Source: Naasia sp. SYSU D00948 (GTDB lineage: Bacteria > Actinomycetota > Actinomycetes > Actinomycetales > Microbacteriaceae). Taken from it: DNA of 64,000 bases. A program made the position numbers and the translations under genes. Below, one piece after another: positions 15,981 through 25,181 of the stretch; positions within the stretch are counted from its first letter, which is position 1; each line of letters starts with the position of its first letter. The stretch is taken from positions 620,001 through 684,000 of the forward strand of contig NZ_JAFMTA010000001.1 in NCBI RefSeq assembly GCF_017916515.1. Reading direction: 5' to 3'. The notes under the pieces are model-generated. The model saw only the letters and a program-made list of their open reading frames with translations, made no database searches and had not been told where the DNA came from.

Positions 15981-16955
15981 CTAGAGGCGGGCGACCTGCG
16001 CGCGGATCTCGTCCATCACCGCGGTCACCGACATGGTGTCCGCGAGAGGGTGAGTCGGATGCTCTCCGGCGCCGTTCAGGATCGCCTCCCCGGCGGCTCG
16101 GAGCATCGGCGCGTAGCCGTTGCCTTCGACCGCCACCTCCAGGGTTCGAGGCCAGCTGAGCGCCTGCCACACCGACCCCGACCGGACGGTCGAGGAGGAT
16201 GCAGCCCAGAACGGCGCCGGGATCTGCACCCAGCCTCCGGTGCCGCTGACCGACGCGGACGGATCGATGTACTCGGTTCTGGACGCCGCGACGTAGGCGG
16301 TGCGCCCGCCGCCGTAGTCGAGGAGCACGTGGACGGCGCTGTCGAGCCCATCGGTTCCCACCACGCCGCGTGCCACGACCTCCTGCGGCTCGCCGAAGAC
16401 CTTTTGGGCGAGAGTCAGCGGGTAGACGCCGCGGTCGAGGACCGCGCTGAACGGCTCCGGCCCACGTGCAGAGGAGGGCGGGAACCCGAAGGATGCCCGG
16501 ACACTCCGGACCTCCCCGATCTCGCCGCCGGTGAGAGCCTCCATCAGCCGCGGGAACAGCGGACTGAACTTGGTCCACATCGCCTCCATCGCGAAGAGAC
16601 CGGACCTCCGGGCGGCGTCCGAGATCTTCTCCACCTCGCGGACGTCGAGTCCGAGCGGCTTCTCCACGAGGATGTGCTTCCCAGCGGCGAGCGCCTGCAT
16701 CGCCATGCGCGCGTGAGTGGCCGAGGGAGTGGCGAGGTACACCGCGTCGACATCCGGGTCAAGCAGCAGGCTCATGTAGTCGCCATAGGCGCGCTCGACC
16801 CCAAACTCCTCCGCGAACGCCTCTGCCGCCGAATGGGCACGTGAGGCGACGGCGAAGCGCGCGGCATTGCCCGCGAGCTCGAAGTCGGGCGTCACGCGGC
16901 GGGCGATCCCACCGGTGCCGACGATGCCCCAGCGGACGCTGTCGCGCTCCCTCAC
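15981..16955 (-). CDS. Gfo/Idh/MocA family oxidoreductase 2
   Basis: A 324-residue paralogue of the gene next to it: IVGTGGIARRV, YLATPSATH, HILVEKPLGLDVRE and FAMEAMWTKFSPLF, again the dihydrodiol / xylose dehydrogenase branch. GTG 16955 follows a purine-rich stretch. It is the last gene of the uidA-manD-porter-GH78-SDR operon, 42 bases after the SDR. It is tail-to-tail with Gfo/Idh 1 (seven bases between). A role in oxidising a glycone after hydrolysis is inferred. Confidence 0.87.
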   Translation of the reverse strand: MRERDSVRWGIVGTGGIARRVTPDFELAGNAARFAVASRAHSAAEAFAEEFGVERAYGDYMSLLLDPDVDAVYLATPSATHARMAMQALAAGKHILVEKPLGLDVREVEKISDAARRSGLFAMEAMWTKFSPLFPRLMEALTGGEIGEVRSVRASFGFPPSSARGPEPFSAVLDRGVYPLTLAQKVFGEPQEVVARGVVGTDGLDSAVHVLLDYGGGRTAYVAASRTEYIDPSASVSGTGGWVQIPAPFWAASSSTVRSGSVWQALSWPRTLEVAVEGNGYAPMLRAAGEAILNGAGEHPTHPLADTMSVTAVMDEIRAQVARL

Positions 16956-16997
16956 CGCTCCGCTCCGCTCCGGAGGTCCTGGCTCGCGCTGCCCACC

Positions 16998-17813
16998 TCA
17001 GGCGGTGTCGCCGCCGTCGGCGAGCAGGGTGCTGCCGGTCATGAACATGGCGAGGTCGCTCGCGCAGAAGAGGACCACCCGGGCGATGTCGTCGGGGGTG
17101 CCCGTCCGTCCGATCGGGCTGGTCATCATCAGGGCCATCTTCGAGACGTCGATGTCGCCGCCCGCCATAACGGCCGCTGCAGCGATGTTGCCCTCCGTTG
17201 GCACGTAGCTCGGAGCGACCCCGAGCACCCGGATGCCCTGGGGAGCGAGCTCGAGCGCGAGCTGCCGCGTCAGTCCGCGGACGGCGTGCTTCGAGCCCAC
17301 GTAGGCGGCGAGGCCCGGGGCGCTTCCCCGGAACCCTGCGGTGGACACGACATTGACGATCACCCCACCGCTGCCGGCCTCCGTCATGCGGCGCGCGGCC
17401 TCCCGCGCCCCGGCGAAGGTTCCGCGCGCGTTCACGTCGAACACGTCGTTCCACGTGGAGTCCGACATCTCGAGCAGCGGCACGCTGGGGAAGATCCCGG
17501 CGTTGTTCACCCAGATGTCCATGCCGCCAAGCTCCTCGACCGCACGGGCAGCGGCAGCGGCGACCGTCGCGCTGTCCGTCACGTCCATCCGGCTGCCGAT
17601 CGCCGCGACTCCGTGCCGCTCTGCGATCTCACGGGCGGAGGCGTCAGCGAGCTCGCCGTCGACGTCGCCGAGCAGCACATCCGCGCCCGCCTCGGCGAGG
17701 CGGAGTGCGATCGCCTTCCCCAGACCGCGGCCACCTCCGGTGACGACGGCGCGCCGACCGGCGAGCGAGAGGAGCTCGGGCAGCGTTCGGGCGGAGACGT
17801 CGGGCATGGCCAT
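16998..17813 (-). CDS. SDR family oxidoreductase
   Basis: A 271-residue classical SDR: TGGGRGLG at residues 25-32, NNAG near 103, catalytic Tyr171 and Lys175, and a C-terminal TGSTLLADGGDTA. ATG 17813 has AAGGAG six bases upstream. It sits 35 bases after the alpha-rhamnosidase and 42 before Gfo/Idh 2. The family includes gluconate 5-dehydrogenase, L-rhamnose 1-dehydrogenase and KDG-type dehydrogenases; the rhamnosidase neighbour makes an L-rhamnose dehydrogenase role worth considering, but no residue proves it. Confidence 0.85.
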   Translation of the reverse strand: MAMPDVSARTLPELLSLAGRRAVVTGGGRGLGKAIALRLAEAGADVLLGDVDGELADASAREIAERHGVAAIGSRMDVTDSATVAAAAARAVEELGGMDIWVNNAGIFPSVPLLEMSDSTWNDVFDVNARGTFAGAREAARRMTEAGSGGVIVNVVSTAGFRGSAPGLAAYVGSKHAVRGLTRQLALELAPQGIRVLGVAPSYVPTEGNIAAAAVMAGGDIDVSKMALMMTSPIGRTGTPDDIARVVLFCASDLAMFMTGSTLLADGGDTA

Positions 17814-17848
17814 GTTGGGCTCCTTGAGAGGACGGGGGCGGTACGAGG

Positions 17849-20503
17849 TCAGGAAGCGAGGGCGACGGCGACCGGCCGGCGGTGCACGAAACGCCCGGGG
17901 CCGGCGGTGTGCCGCTCGCCGTCGGGGAAGACGACGGCCGCTGACGACCCCGCCGGCACGTCGACGGTGATGGACAGCTGGTCGTCCTCGAGGCGCCAGT
18001 CGACCGCGATGGTTCCATGGGGGCTCTCGAACGTGCCTTTCGCCCAGGTGACCACCTCGTCGAGGACGGGGGCGACGACGAACGATTCCCACGCGACCGA
18101 CCCGGGCGTCTGACGGAGCCCCAGCGTGTGGGTGTGCAGGAAGCGGATCACGGCTCCCTTGCTGTAGTGGTTCAGCGATTCGTGCGCGTTGCCCTGCTCG
18201 TCGACGCCGTCCCAGTCCTCCCAGATGCTCGTCGCGCCGCGGTCGAGCATCCCCAGCCAGGACGGGGACGTCCGCTGGAACAGCAGCGAGTAGGCGACCT
18301 CGGCGTGACCCGTGTCGGCGAGCACCGGCAGCAGATCGGCCGTGGAGAGGAAGCCGGTGCCGAGGTGGTTCCCCGCGGCCCGGATGAGGCCGACCAGATG
18401 CTCGGCAGCGCGGGCCTGGAGGGGCCCCGGAACGAGATCGAATGCGAGGGCCCGGACATAGCTCGCCTGCGTTCCGGCCTTCGTCCTCCCGTCCGCGTCG
18501 AGGAACTCGGTCCGCCACGCGTCGCGGATCCGCTCGGCGAGGGTCGCGTAGCGCGCGGCATCCTTCGTTCTCCCCAGCACCGTCGCGATCGAGGCCACCG
18601 TGTGCACCGAGCGGAACAGGTAGGCGGTGCCCACCTCGCCCTTGTCCGCCATGAACCACGCCATCGGGTTGGACTGCACCGGGTCGATGAGCGATCCGTC
18701 CTCGGCTCGCTCCTTGGGCTCGAGCCATTCGCCCCAGTGGAAGGAGCCGTCCCAGATGTACTCCTCGTGCGGCATCGGCTCGGCGGAGCGCTCGACGCGG
18801 CTCTGGTGCCGAGCGGAACGGGCGGTCGTGAGCGCCCAATCCACCCAGCGCACCATCGCGTCCCAGTTCTCCGCCAGCGCCTCACGGTCGCCGTACGTCT
18901 CGTACAGCAGCCACGGAACGGCGACGATGGCGTCGCCCCAGCCCGCGGAGCCGGTCATCATCGCCAGCTGGTGGTCGAGCCGCTCCTTGATCCGGCGACC
19001 GTCCGGGGAGAAGTTCGCGATCCGGCCGTCGGCGAGCTGGTCGTCCCGGACGGACCGCAGCCACTTCCGGGTGAAGCCGGAGACGTCGTAGAGCCGTACC
19101 GCGGTCGGAGCGAACACCTGATAGTCCCCGGTCCATCCGAGCCGCTCCCGCGTCGGGCAGTCGGTGGGCACGTCGACCGCGTTGCCGCGGAAGCTCCACT
19201 CGGCCACCGAGTGGAGCCGGTTGAGGTCGTCGTCGCTGCACTCGAAGCTGCCGGCGCGCGCGAGGTCGGAGTGCACGACGCGCATGGCGACGCTCTCGCG
19301 GTCGAACTCGACGCCGTCCCGCTCGATGCGGGCGTACTGGAAGCCGTGCACGGTGTGCCGCGGCTCGAACACCTGCCCTGGCTGCCCGGACGACACGACC
19401 TCGTCGCGCTGCACGAACGGGACGCGGGCGTCCGGGCGCACGCCGTCGAGGTGGGCCGTGGCGAGGTCTCCGTCGGGGCCGACGTGTTCGCCGTAGTCGA
19501 TCACGGTCCGGCTTCCCGCCGGACCGAGGTCGGTCAGAGTCACCCACCCCGAGGCGTTCTGACCGAAGTCCGCGATCCACCGGCCAGGCGCCACCGGGAC
19601 GACCGAGACCGCCTTCCTCGTCTCGACGACACGCACAGGAGGGGCGGGCGACCAGTCGATGCGGGGAGCGTCGACGGCGTCGACAAGAACCCCCTGCGGA
19701 TCGGGCGCCCCGACCGTGTAGTCGGTCGTCTGCCCGTCCATGAGGTCCGCGCGGGTGACCTCGGACAGGCTGCTCGTCCATGTCTCGTCCGTGACGACCA
19801 CGGACCGGGACCCATCGGCATGGCGGAGGTGGAGTTCCGCGCGTGCAGCGAGGGTCTCACCCCACCCGGCGGGCTCGCGAAAGGCACCGACCTGACCTCG
19901 GTACCAGCCGTCCGACAGGAGGATCGACAGGAGGTTGCTCCCGCGCCTGATGAAAGAGGTCACATCCGACGCCTGGGCGTAGAGCGTGCGGTCGTAGGAC
20001 GTGGAGCCGGGGCTGAGCTCTGCGGTGCCGGCGCGCTCCCCGCCCACGAACGCCTCGTAGACGCCCAGCGCTGTCGCGTACAGCCGCGCCGAGACGACAT
20101 CCTCGCCGACCTCGAACGTCGTCGCGAGCCGATAGGCCGGGCGGTGTCCCTTCGGTGCGGGCTCGCCCTCCACCGGAGAGATCCACCGTGCGCCCCAGTC
20201 CTCATCGAAGAGGCCGGCCTCGAAGCGATGCCAGGCGGACCAGGCCGCGCCGCCGAGAACCCGGACCCGCCAGGCGACCGACTCCGTGCTCGCCAGTGGG
20301 CGCCAGGGCCACGCCACGAGCACATGCTCGGCCGAGGACAGCACTGCTGTGTTCCGCTGGCCCTCGATGTCGGCCTCCAGCTCGAAGCCGGCCGGCTCGG
20401 CGGCGGCCGGGACCTTCCAGGAGAGCCGAGGTCGAGGTCCGGCGACCGGGAAGCGGTCCCCGCCGTAATCGATGGACAGGCCGAACGGAACCTGCTCGCT
20501 CAC
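17849..20503 (-). CDS. alpha-L-rhamnosidase (GH78)
   Basis: Removes terminal alpha-L-rhamnose by inversion. The 884-residue protein has the GH78 order: N-terminal beta domains (PFGLSIDYGGDRFPV, then FEAGLFDEDWGARWIS), the bacterial rhamnosidase N-domain (YATALGVYEAFVGGERAG), the (alpha/alpha)6 barrel and a C-terminal beta domain. The acid motif DCPTRERLGWTGD lies near residue 445, and the late motif SIWEDWDGVDEQG carries a conserved Glu. No signal peptide, so it acts in the cytoplasm on imported glycosides. GTG 20503 is chosen; GTG 20509 is equally possible (GAAAGAAG lies just upstream of both). It follows the MFS porter by 53 bases. Confidence 0.94.
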   Translation of the reverse strand: MSEQVPFGLSIDYGGDRFPVAGPRPRLSWKVPAAAEPAGFELEADIEGQRNTAVLSSAEHVLVAWPWRPLASTESVAWRVRVLGGAAWSAWHRFEAGLFDEDWGARWISPVEGEPAPKGHRPAYRLATTFEVGEDVVSARLYATALGVYEAFVGGERAGTAELSPGSTSYDRTLYAQASDVTSFIRRGSNLLSILLSDGWYRGQVGAFREPAGWGETLAARAELHLRHADGSRSVVVTDETWTSSLSEVTRADLMDGQTTDYTVGAPDPQGVLVDAVDAPRIDWSPAPPVRVVETRKAVSVVPVAPGRWIADFGQNASGWVTLTDLGPAGSRTVIDYGEHVGPDGDLATAHLDGVRPDARVPFVQRDEVVSSGQPGQVFEPRHTVHGFQYARIERDGVEFDRESVAMRVVHSDLARAGSFECSDDDLNRLHSVAEWSFRGNAVDVPTDCPTRERLGWTGDYQVFAPTAVRLYDVSGFTRKWLRSVRDDQLADGRIANFSPDGRRIKERLDHQLAMMTGSAGWGDAIVAVPWLLYETYGDREALAENWDAMVRWVDWALTTARSARHQSRVERSAEPMPHEEYIWDGSFHWGEWLEPKERAEDGSLIDPVQSNPMAWFMADKGEVGTAYLFRSVHTVASIATVLGRTKDAARYATLAERIRDAWRTEFLDADGRTKAGTQASYVRALAFDLVPGPLQARAAEHLVGLIRAAGNHLGTGFLSTADLLPVLADTGHAEVAYSLLFQRTSPSWLGMLDRGATSIWEDWDGVDEQGNAHESLNHYSKGAVIRFLHTHTLGLRQTPGSVAWESFVVAPVLDEVVTWAKGTFESPHGTIAVDWRLEDDQLSITVDVPAGSSAAVVFPDGERHTAGPGRFVHRRPVAVALAS

Positions 20504-20556
20504 GGGCACGCTTCTTTCTGCAGGGAGGCGGGTTGGACACTGCGCGACACGACGGG

Positions 20557-21915
20557 TCAGCGCACGGCCTTGATCTTGGTGAAGACGATGAGGCCGCCGA
20601 TGAGGGCGAGCACCGCACCCGCCAGGTACAGAACCGTGTAGTTCTTCTCGTCCGCGGTCGCACCGATCGCGATGATGAACGGCGCGAGCAGCGGGGCGAT
20701 CGCGCTCGGGATCTTCTGCGAGAAGGCGACCACCGCCATGTAGCGTCCGGCCTCCTCCCGGTTGGGCAGCACCGCGATCACGATCGCCTGGTCGACAGCG
20801 CTGAACGCGGCGATCGAGAGCTGCATGAGTACCGCACCGGCGACGAGCATGGTGAAGTCGTACGCGAAGGCCTCGACGGCACCGCCGGCGACGAAGAACA
20901 GCGCCCCGATGAGAGCGAACAGCTTCCGACGGCGGAGCTTGTCGGACAGGAAGCCGCCGACGAGCGCGCCGAAGATCGCGGCGAAGACGCCGAGGATGCC
21001 GATGATCGCGACGGTTCCCGCGACCTCGCGCACCGGCAGGTCGAGTCGCTGGGCATAGAAGAACGTGCCGAAGGTCGTGTTGAAGTACAGCCCCATGAAG
21101 AACACGAACCGGCCGAGCCAGTTCCACCCGAAGTCCGGGTGCTTCCGCGGGCTGAACGTGTAGCTCGAGAGCAAGGTCTTCACGGAGACAGCGTCCTTGC
21201 GCCGCAGGTTCCTCGAGTCGTCCTCCTTGCCGAAGAACAGGAAGAAGAGGAGGAGGAGAGCGCCGACGAGTCCTGGCAGCACGAACACGAGCAGCGTGCT
21301 CGACGCGACCGCGTACGCGATCCCGATGCCGAAGATCGGCGCCATCTGCCCCGTCAGCCCGGTGAGACCGCCCAGCTTCCCGCGCTGCTCCTCCGGGATC
21401 CGGTCCGCCTGCACGTTGAGGATCGCTTGTGCGGCGGTGGCCCAGCCCAGCATGGCGAAGATCCAGCCCACCCCGACAAGGAAGACGTTCGGCGCAACGG
21501 CGATGAACGCGAGTGCGACGAGGCCCAGGAGTGCGCCCGCGAGCATGAAGGGGCGACGGCGGCCGAGTGTCGACCGGAACCGGTCGCTCCAGACGCCGAG
21601 GAGCGGACTCGCAAGGATGTAGATGAGCTGCGCAGTGCCCGTCACATAGCCGAGCACCTCCTCACGACCCGGTGCCAGCTCGTCGATGCGCAGTGCGAGC
21701 GAGTACGACAGCGGAACGATGAACGCCATCGAGATGCCGAAGTTGGCGGCCATCATCCAGAAGATGTAGCCCTTGCTCGCCTTCTTGAGCGGCGTTGGAT
21801 CGTCCGTCGGCGAAAGGTCGCCGTCGACGAGCGGCCCGGCCTCGGGGCCGGCGATGACCGGCATGGAGGTCGCTCCGAGGAGCTCCTCCTCGGTCGGGAT
21901 CGTTTCCTTGGTCAC
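20557..21915 (-). CDS. MFS sugar transporter, SLC45-like
   Basis: A 452-residue membrane porter with about twelve segments. The loop motif DRFRSTLGRRRPFMLAGALLG is characteristic of SLC45/GPH-type glycoside:H+ symporters. The first 45 residues are a soluble acidic tail. GTG 21915 has AAGGAG nine bases upstream. It lies between manD and alpha-rhamnosidase, so it probably takes up a rhamnose- or glucuronate-containing glycoside, or the free sugars. It gives the island a second uptake route besides the ABC importer. Confidence 0.88.
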   Translation of the reverse strand: MTKETIPTEEELLGATSMPVIAGPEAGPLVDGDLSPTDDPTPLKKASKGYIFWMMAANFGISMAFIVPLSYSLALRIDELAPGREEVLGYVTGTAQLIYILASPLLGVWSDRFRSTLGRRRPFMLAGALLGLVALAFIAVAPNVFLVGVGWIFAMLGWATAAQAILNVQADRIPEEQRGKLGGLTGLTGQMAPIFGIGIAYAVASSTLLVFVLPGLVGALLLLFFLFFGKEDDSRNLRRKDAVSVKTLLSSYTFSPRKHPDFGWNWLGRFVFFMGLYFNTTFGTFFYAQRLDLPVREVAGTVAIIGILGVFAAIFGALVGGFLSDKLRRRKLFALIGALFFVAGGAVEAFAYDFTMLVAGAVLMQLSIAAFSAVDQAIVIAVLPNREEAGRYMAVVAFSQKIPSAIAPLLAPFIIAIGATADEKNYTVLYLAGAVLALIGGLIVFTKIKAVR

Positions 21916-21954
21916 GGACGTGACTCCTTCGTCAGTTCGAGGATGAATGCGACA

Positions 21955-23193
21955 TCACCAGTCGTGGACGGTGCCGTCCGCGAGCCGGTTGTAGGGCAGA
22001 TAGGCCTGGACGTACGGGTACTTGCCCGCCTCGTCGACGTCGAGTTCGACACCGATGCCGGGCCTGTTCCCCGGGTGGAGGAAGCCGTCCTGCCACGTGA
22101 AGGACTGCTCGAAGACCTGGTCGGTCTTCTCACCGTGCCTCATGTACTCCTGGATGCCGAAGTTGTGGATCGCGAGTCCGAGGTGCATCGCGGCGGCCAT
22201 GCCGACCGGCGAGATGTCGGTCGGGCCGTGCATGCCGGACTTGATCTGGTACTGCGAGGCGTACTCGAGCACCTTCTTGAGGTGAGTGATTCCGCCCGTG
22301 TGCGTGACGGCGCTGCGGACGTAGTCGATCAGCTGCTCGCGGATGATCTGCTGGTAGTCCCAGATCGTGTTGAAGATCTCGCCGATCGCCAGCGGCGTGG
22401 TGGTGTGCTGGCGGACCAGGCGCAGCGCCTCGGGGTTCTCGGCGGGCGTGCAGTCCTCGAGCCAGAACAGGTCGTAGGGCTCGAGCGACTTGCCGAGCTT
22501 CGCGGCCTGGATCGGCGTCATCCGGTGATGCGCGTCGTGCAGCAGCGGGATTTCGGGCCCGAACTCGCCTCGGACCGCCTCGAACACGGTCGGGACGTGG
22601 CGCAGGTAGCTGCGGGTGTCCCAGTCCTCCTCGTTCGGCAGCGCCCCGCGCTGGGCTGGCTCGTGGTCGTACCGAACGCCCTTGTTGGCCTCGTAGGTGG
22701 CGTTCGACGCGATGCCGTAGATCGACTTGAGGCCGGGGACGCCGGTCTGGATGCGGATCGCGCGGTAGCCCTCCTCCTGGTGCTTCCGGACGCTGTCGAA
22801 CAGCTCCTCGGTGCTCTTGCCCGAGGCGTGACCGTACGCGAGGAGCCCGTTCCGCGAGGCGCCCCCGAGCAGCTGATACAGCGGCATGCCGGCGGCCTTG
22901 GCCTTGATGTCCCAGAGGGCGACGTCGACCGCGGCGATCGCGGCCATCGTCACGGGGCCCCGGCGCCAGTAGGCGCTGCGGTAGAGGAACTGCCAGGTGT
23001 CCTCGATCCGGGACGCGTCTCGGCCGATCAGCAGCTGGACGACGTGGTCCTTGAGGTAGCTGACGACGGCGAGCTCGCGTCCGTTGAGGGTCGCGTCGCC
23101 GAGGCCGGTGATCCCCTCGTCGGTCGTCAGCTTGAGCGTGACGAAATTGCGGTCGGGACTGGTGACGATAACTTCGGCTTTGTCGATGATCAT
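21955..23193 (-). CDS. manD: D-mannonate dehydratase, enolase superfamily
   Basis: Dehydrates D-mannonate to 2-keto-3-deoxy-D-gluconate. The 412-residue protein has the ManD pattern: [26 protein letters not shown], metal ligands Asp220, Glu246 (FWLEDCTP) and Glu272 ([12 protein letters not shown]), and [11 protein letters not shown] with the catalytic His. It replaces the unrelated UxuA. ATG 23193 begins the conserved core. It lies 31 bases after uidA and completes the glucuronate route with UxaC and UxuB at 39145-41942. Some close relatives have low activity or act on D-gluconate. Confidence 0.9.
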   Translation of the reverse strand: MIIDKAEVIVTSPDRNFVTLKLTTDEGITGLGDATLNGRELAVVSYLKDHVVQLLIGRDASRIEDTWQFLYRSAYWRRGPVTMAAIAAVDVALWDIKAKAAGMPLYQLLGGASRNGLLAYGHASGKSTEELFDSVRKHQEEGYRAIRIQTGVPGLKSIYGIASNATYEANKGVRYDHEPAQRGALPNEEDWDTRSYLRHVPTVFEAVRGEFGPEIPLLHDAHHRMTPIQAAKLGKSLEPYDLFWLEDCTPAENPEALRLVRQHTTTPLAIGEIFNTIWDYQQIIREQLIDYVRSAVTHTGGITHLKKVLEYASQYQIKSGMHGPTDISPVGMAAAMHLGLAIHNFGIQEYMRHGEKTDQVFEQSFTWQDGFLHPGNRPGIGVELDVDEAGKYPYVQAYLPYNRLADGTVHDW

Positions 23194-23224
23194 GGCGATG
23201 CTTCTGGTCCTGAGGTGAAGGGGG

Positions 23225-25018
23225 TCAGTCGACCGAGGGCTTGCGAGTGCCGATGCGGGTCCAGCGGGTGCGCAGGGCGTGAGCGGCGGCCTTCGGTCGG
23301 CGGTCGCGCGTGAAGACACCCTTCTTGTTGCCGTCGATGCGGTGGATGCCCGGCGACGTCTGGAAGTCGGCGAAGTTCCACACCTGCTCGCCGACGAAGC
23401 CGTCGATGCGGTCGAACACGCGGTGGTACATCTCGAGGAACGACGCCTGGTACTCCTCGCTCCACGGGGTGTCCCAGACCGAGTGCAGCCCCTGCATCGT
23501 GTCCGCGCCGTACTCGCTCATCATGATCGGCTTGCCGAACTTCGCGATCCAGCCGCGCAGCTCGCCCTCGAGCGCCTGCTCGGCAGTCGCGAGATCGCCC
23601 GTGAAGACGTACCAGCCGTAGTAGCGGTTGATGCTCAGCACGTCGAAGAGGTCGGCGATCTTGTCGTTGTTCACGAGCGCGAACATGACGAGCGCGTAGG
23701 TGACCGGACGGGTCGGGTCGAGCTCGCGGGTCAGGTTCACGAGCGGCTCGAAGTACTCGCGGGCGCCCTCCTCGTTCGACGCCGGCTCATTCGCGATGCT
23801 CCACATCACGACGCTCGGGTGGTTCTTGTCCCGGGCGATGAGCTCCCGGATGTGCTGGGCGTGGGCGGCCTGCGTCTCGTCATTCGACGTCTCCGGCGAG
23901 AAGCTCGGCTTCGGGCCCACGCCGCTGAGCCCGCCCTGGACGCCGAGATTCAGACCGACCGCAGCGGTCTCGTCGATGACGACGATGCCGTGCCGGTCCG
24001 CGAAGTCGAGGACCTCCTCGGCGTAGGGGTAGTGCGAGGTGCGGAAGGAGTTCGCGCCGATCCAGTCCAGGAGCTGGAAGTCGTGCACCAGGTAGGCGTT
24101 GTCGTGCCCCTTCCCGCGGACGGCGGTGTCCTCGTGCTTGCCGAACCCGGTGAAGTAGAAGGGCTCGCCGTTGATGAGGAAATCGGTTCCGCGGACCTCG
24201 ACGGTGCGGACGCCGAACGACTGGGTGTAAGTGTCCACGACCGCGCCGTCCTCGCCGAGAACCTCGATCACGAGGTCGTAGAGGTAGCCCGCACCCGGCT
24301 GCCAGAGCGTCACGCCGTCGATGCGCACGGTGCCGGTCGCCCCTTCACCGGTTGCGACCTCAGCACCGGCCGCATCGAGGATGCGGACGCGAACGTCGGC
24401 CGATCCGGTGGTCTCGACCGTGTAGTCGACGACGCCTGCGCCTCCGTCGATCCCGGTCACCACGGTCACGTCGTCCACTCGGACGGCCGGCGCGGAGTAC
24501 AGCCAGACGGAACGTGCCAGCCCTGCGTAGTTGTAGAAGTCGTGGAAGTAGGTCTGGGTCTTCTTGCCGTCCTGCCGGACCGTCACCGATCCGGGCGGGA
24601 TCGTCACGTTCGTCAGCTGGTTGTTCACCCCGACCGTCAGCCGGAACTCGGCGCCGGCCTGCACGTGCTCGGTGATGTCCGCCTCGAAGGGCGTGTAACC
24701 GCCGACATGCTGCGCGACGAGCGAGCCGTCCACGTAGACCCGGCCCTCGTGGGTTGCGGCGTCGAAACGGACGAAGACCCGCTCGCCCGCCCAGCCGCGC
24801 GGCACGCGCACCTGGCGCTGGTACCAGACCCAGCCGACGTGGTCCCGGATCGCCGAGTCGACGAAGAGGTCGTTGTAGCTCGCCGGCACGGCGGCTTCGA
24901 GCGGGGTGTCCAGCACCGCGTTCCACGGCTCCGACGTGACCGCGGACTCGGTGGCGAATCGCCACAGCCCGTCGAGGTTGACGAGCTCACGGGTAGCGGT
25001 GGACTGGGGCTTCAGCAT
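23225..25018 (-). CDS. uidA: beta-glucuronidase (GH2)
   Basis: Hydrolyses beta-D-glucuronides. The 597-residue protein has the UidA domain order: sugar-binding jelly roll ([24 protein letters not shown]), Ig-like domain and TIM barrel. Acid/base Glu is in WSIANEPAS near residue 409, nucleophile Glu in MMSEYGADT near 500, and the glucuronate-specific Asn-x-Lys-Gly (GNKKG) near 566, which tells it from beta-galactosidases. No signal peptide. It is first in the operon running to 15981, with a perfect LacI-type operator about 95 bases upstream of the ATG. Confidence 0.96.
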   Translation of the reverse strand: MLKPQSTATRELVNLDGLWRFATESAVTSEPWNAVLDTPLEAAVPASYNDLFVDSAIRDHVGWVWYQRQVRVPRGWAGERVFVRFDAATHEGRVYVDGSLVAQHVGGYTPFEADITEHVQAGAEFRLTVGVNNQLTNVTIPPGSVTVRQDGKKTQTYFHDFYNYAGLARSVWLYSAPAVRVDDVTVVTGIDGGAGVVDYTVETTGSADVRVRILDAAGAEVATGEGATGTVRIDGVTLWQPGAGYLYDLVIEVLGEDGAVVDTYTQSFGVRTVEVRGTDFLINGEPFYFTGFGKHEDTAVRGKGHDNAYLVHDFQLLDWIGANSFRTSHYPYAEEVLDFADRHGIVVIDETAAVGLNLGVQGGLSGVGPKPSFSPETSNDETQAAHAQHIRELIARDKNHPSVVMWSIANEPASNEEGAREYFEPLVNLTRELDPTRPVTYALVMFALVNNDKIADLFDVLSINRYYGWYVFTGDLATAEQALEGELRGWIAKFGKPIMMSEYGADTMQGLHSVWDTPWSEEYQASFLEMYHRVFDRIDGFVGEQVWNFADFQTSPGIHRIDGNKKGVFTRDRRPKAAAHALRTRWTRIGTRKPSVD

Positions 25019-25087
25019 TGAAAAGGTCTCCTACGCGGCGATGCGGGCAAGTGCCCAGGCGGAGGCGGGCGGCCCCGCTCGGGATTC

Positions 25088-25127
25088 AGTAGACCACGTC
25101 GGCGCCCGTCTTGGCAAGCGGTTGCCA
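25088..25127 (-). promoter_or_regulatory. LacI operator and promoter of the uidA operon
   Basis: The operator TGGCAAGCGGTTGCCA (25112-25127) is the only perfectly symmetric copy in the window. Read on the minus strand, its half TTGCCA (25117-25112) can serve as -35, with TCTACT (25093-25088) as -10 after 18 bp. This leaves an untranslated leader of about 65 bases before uidA. No other element is seen in the gap 25019-25181. Confidence 0.8.
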
Positions 25128-25181
25128 AGCCGGAGTGCCGGAGTGGCGACAGGTGGTTGACGGACTGCGAAGGAGGGCGAA

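Noticed and set aside
20155-23313. Long plus-strand frame opposite the rhamnosidase, porter and manD genes
   Set aside because: Charged low-complexity translation; three real genes with catalytic motifs occupy the other strand.
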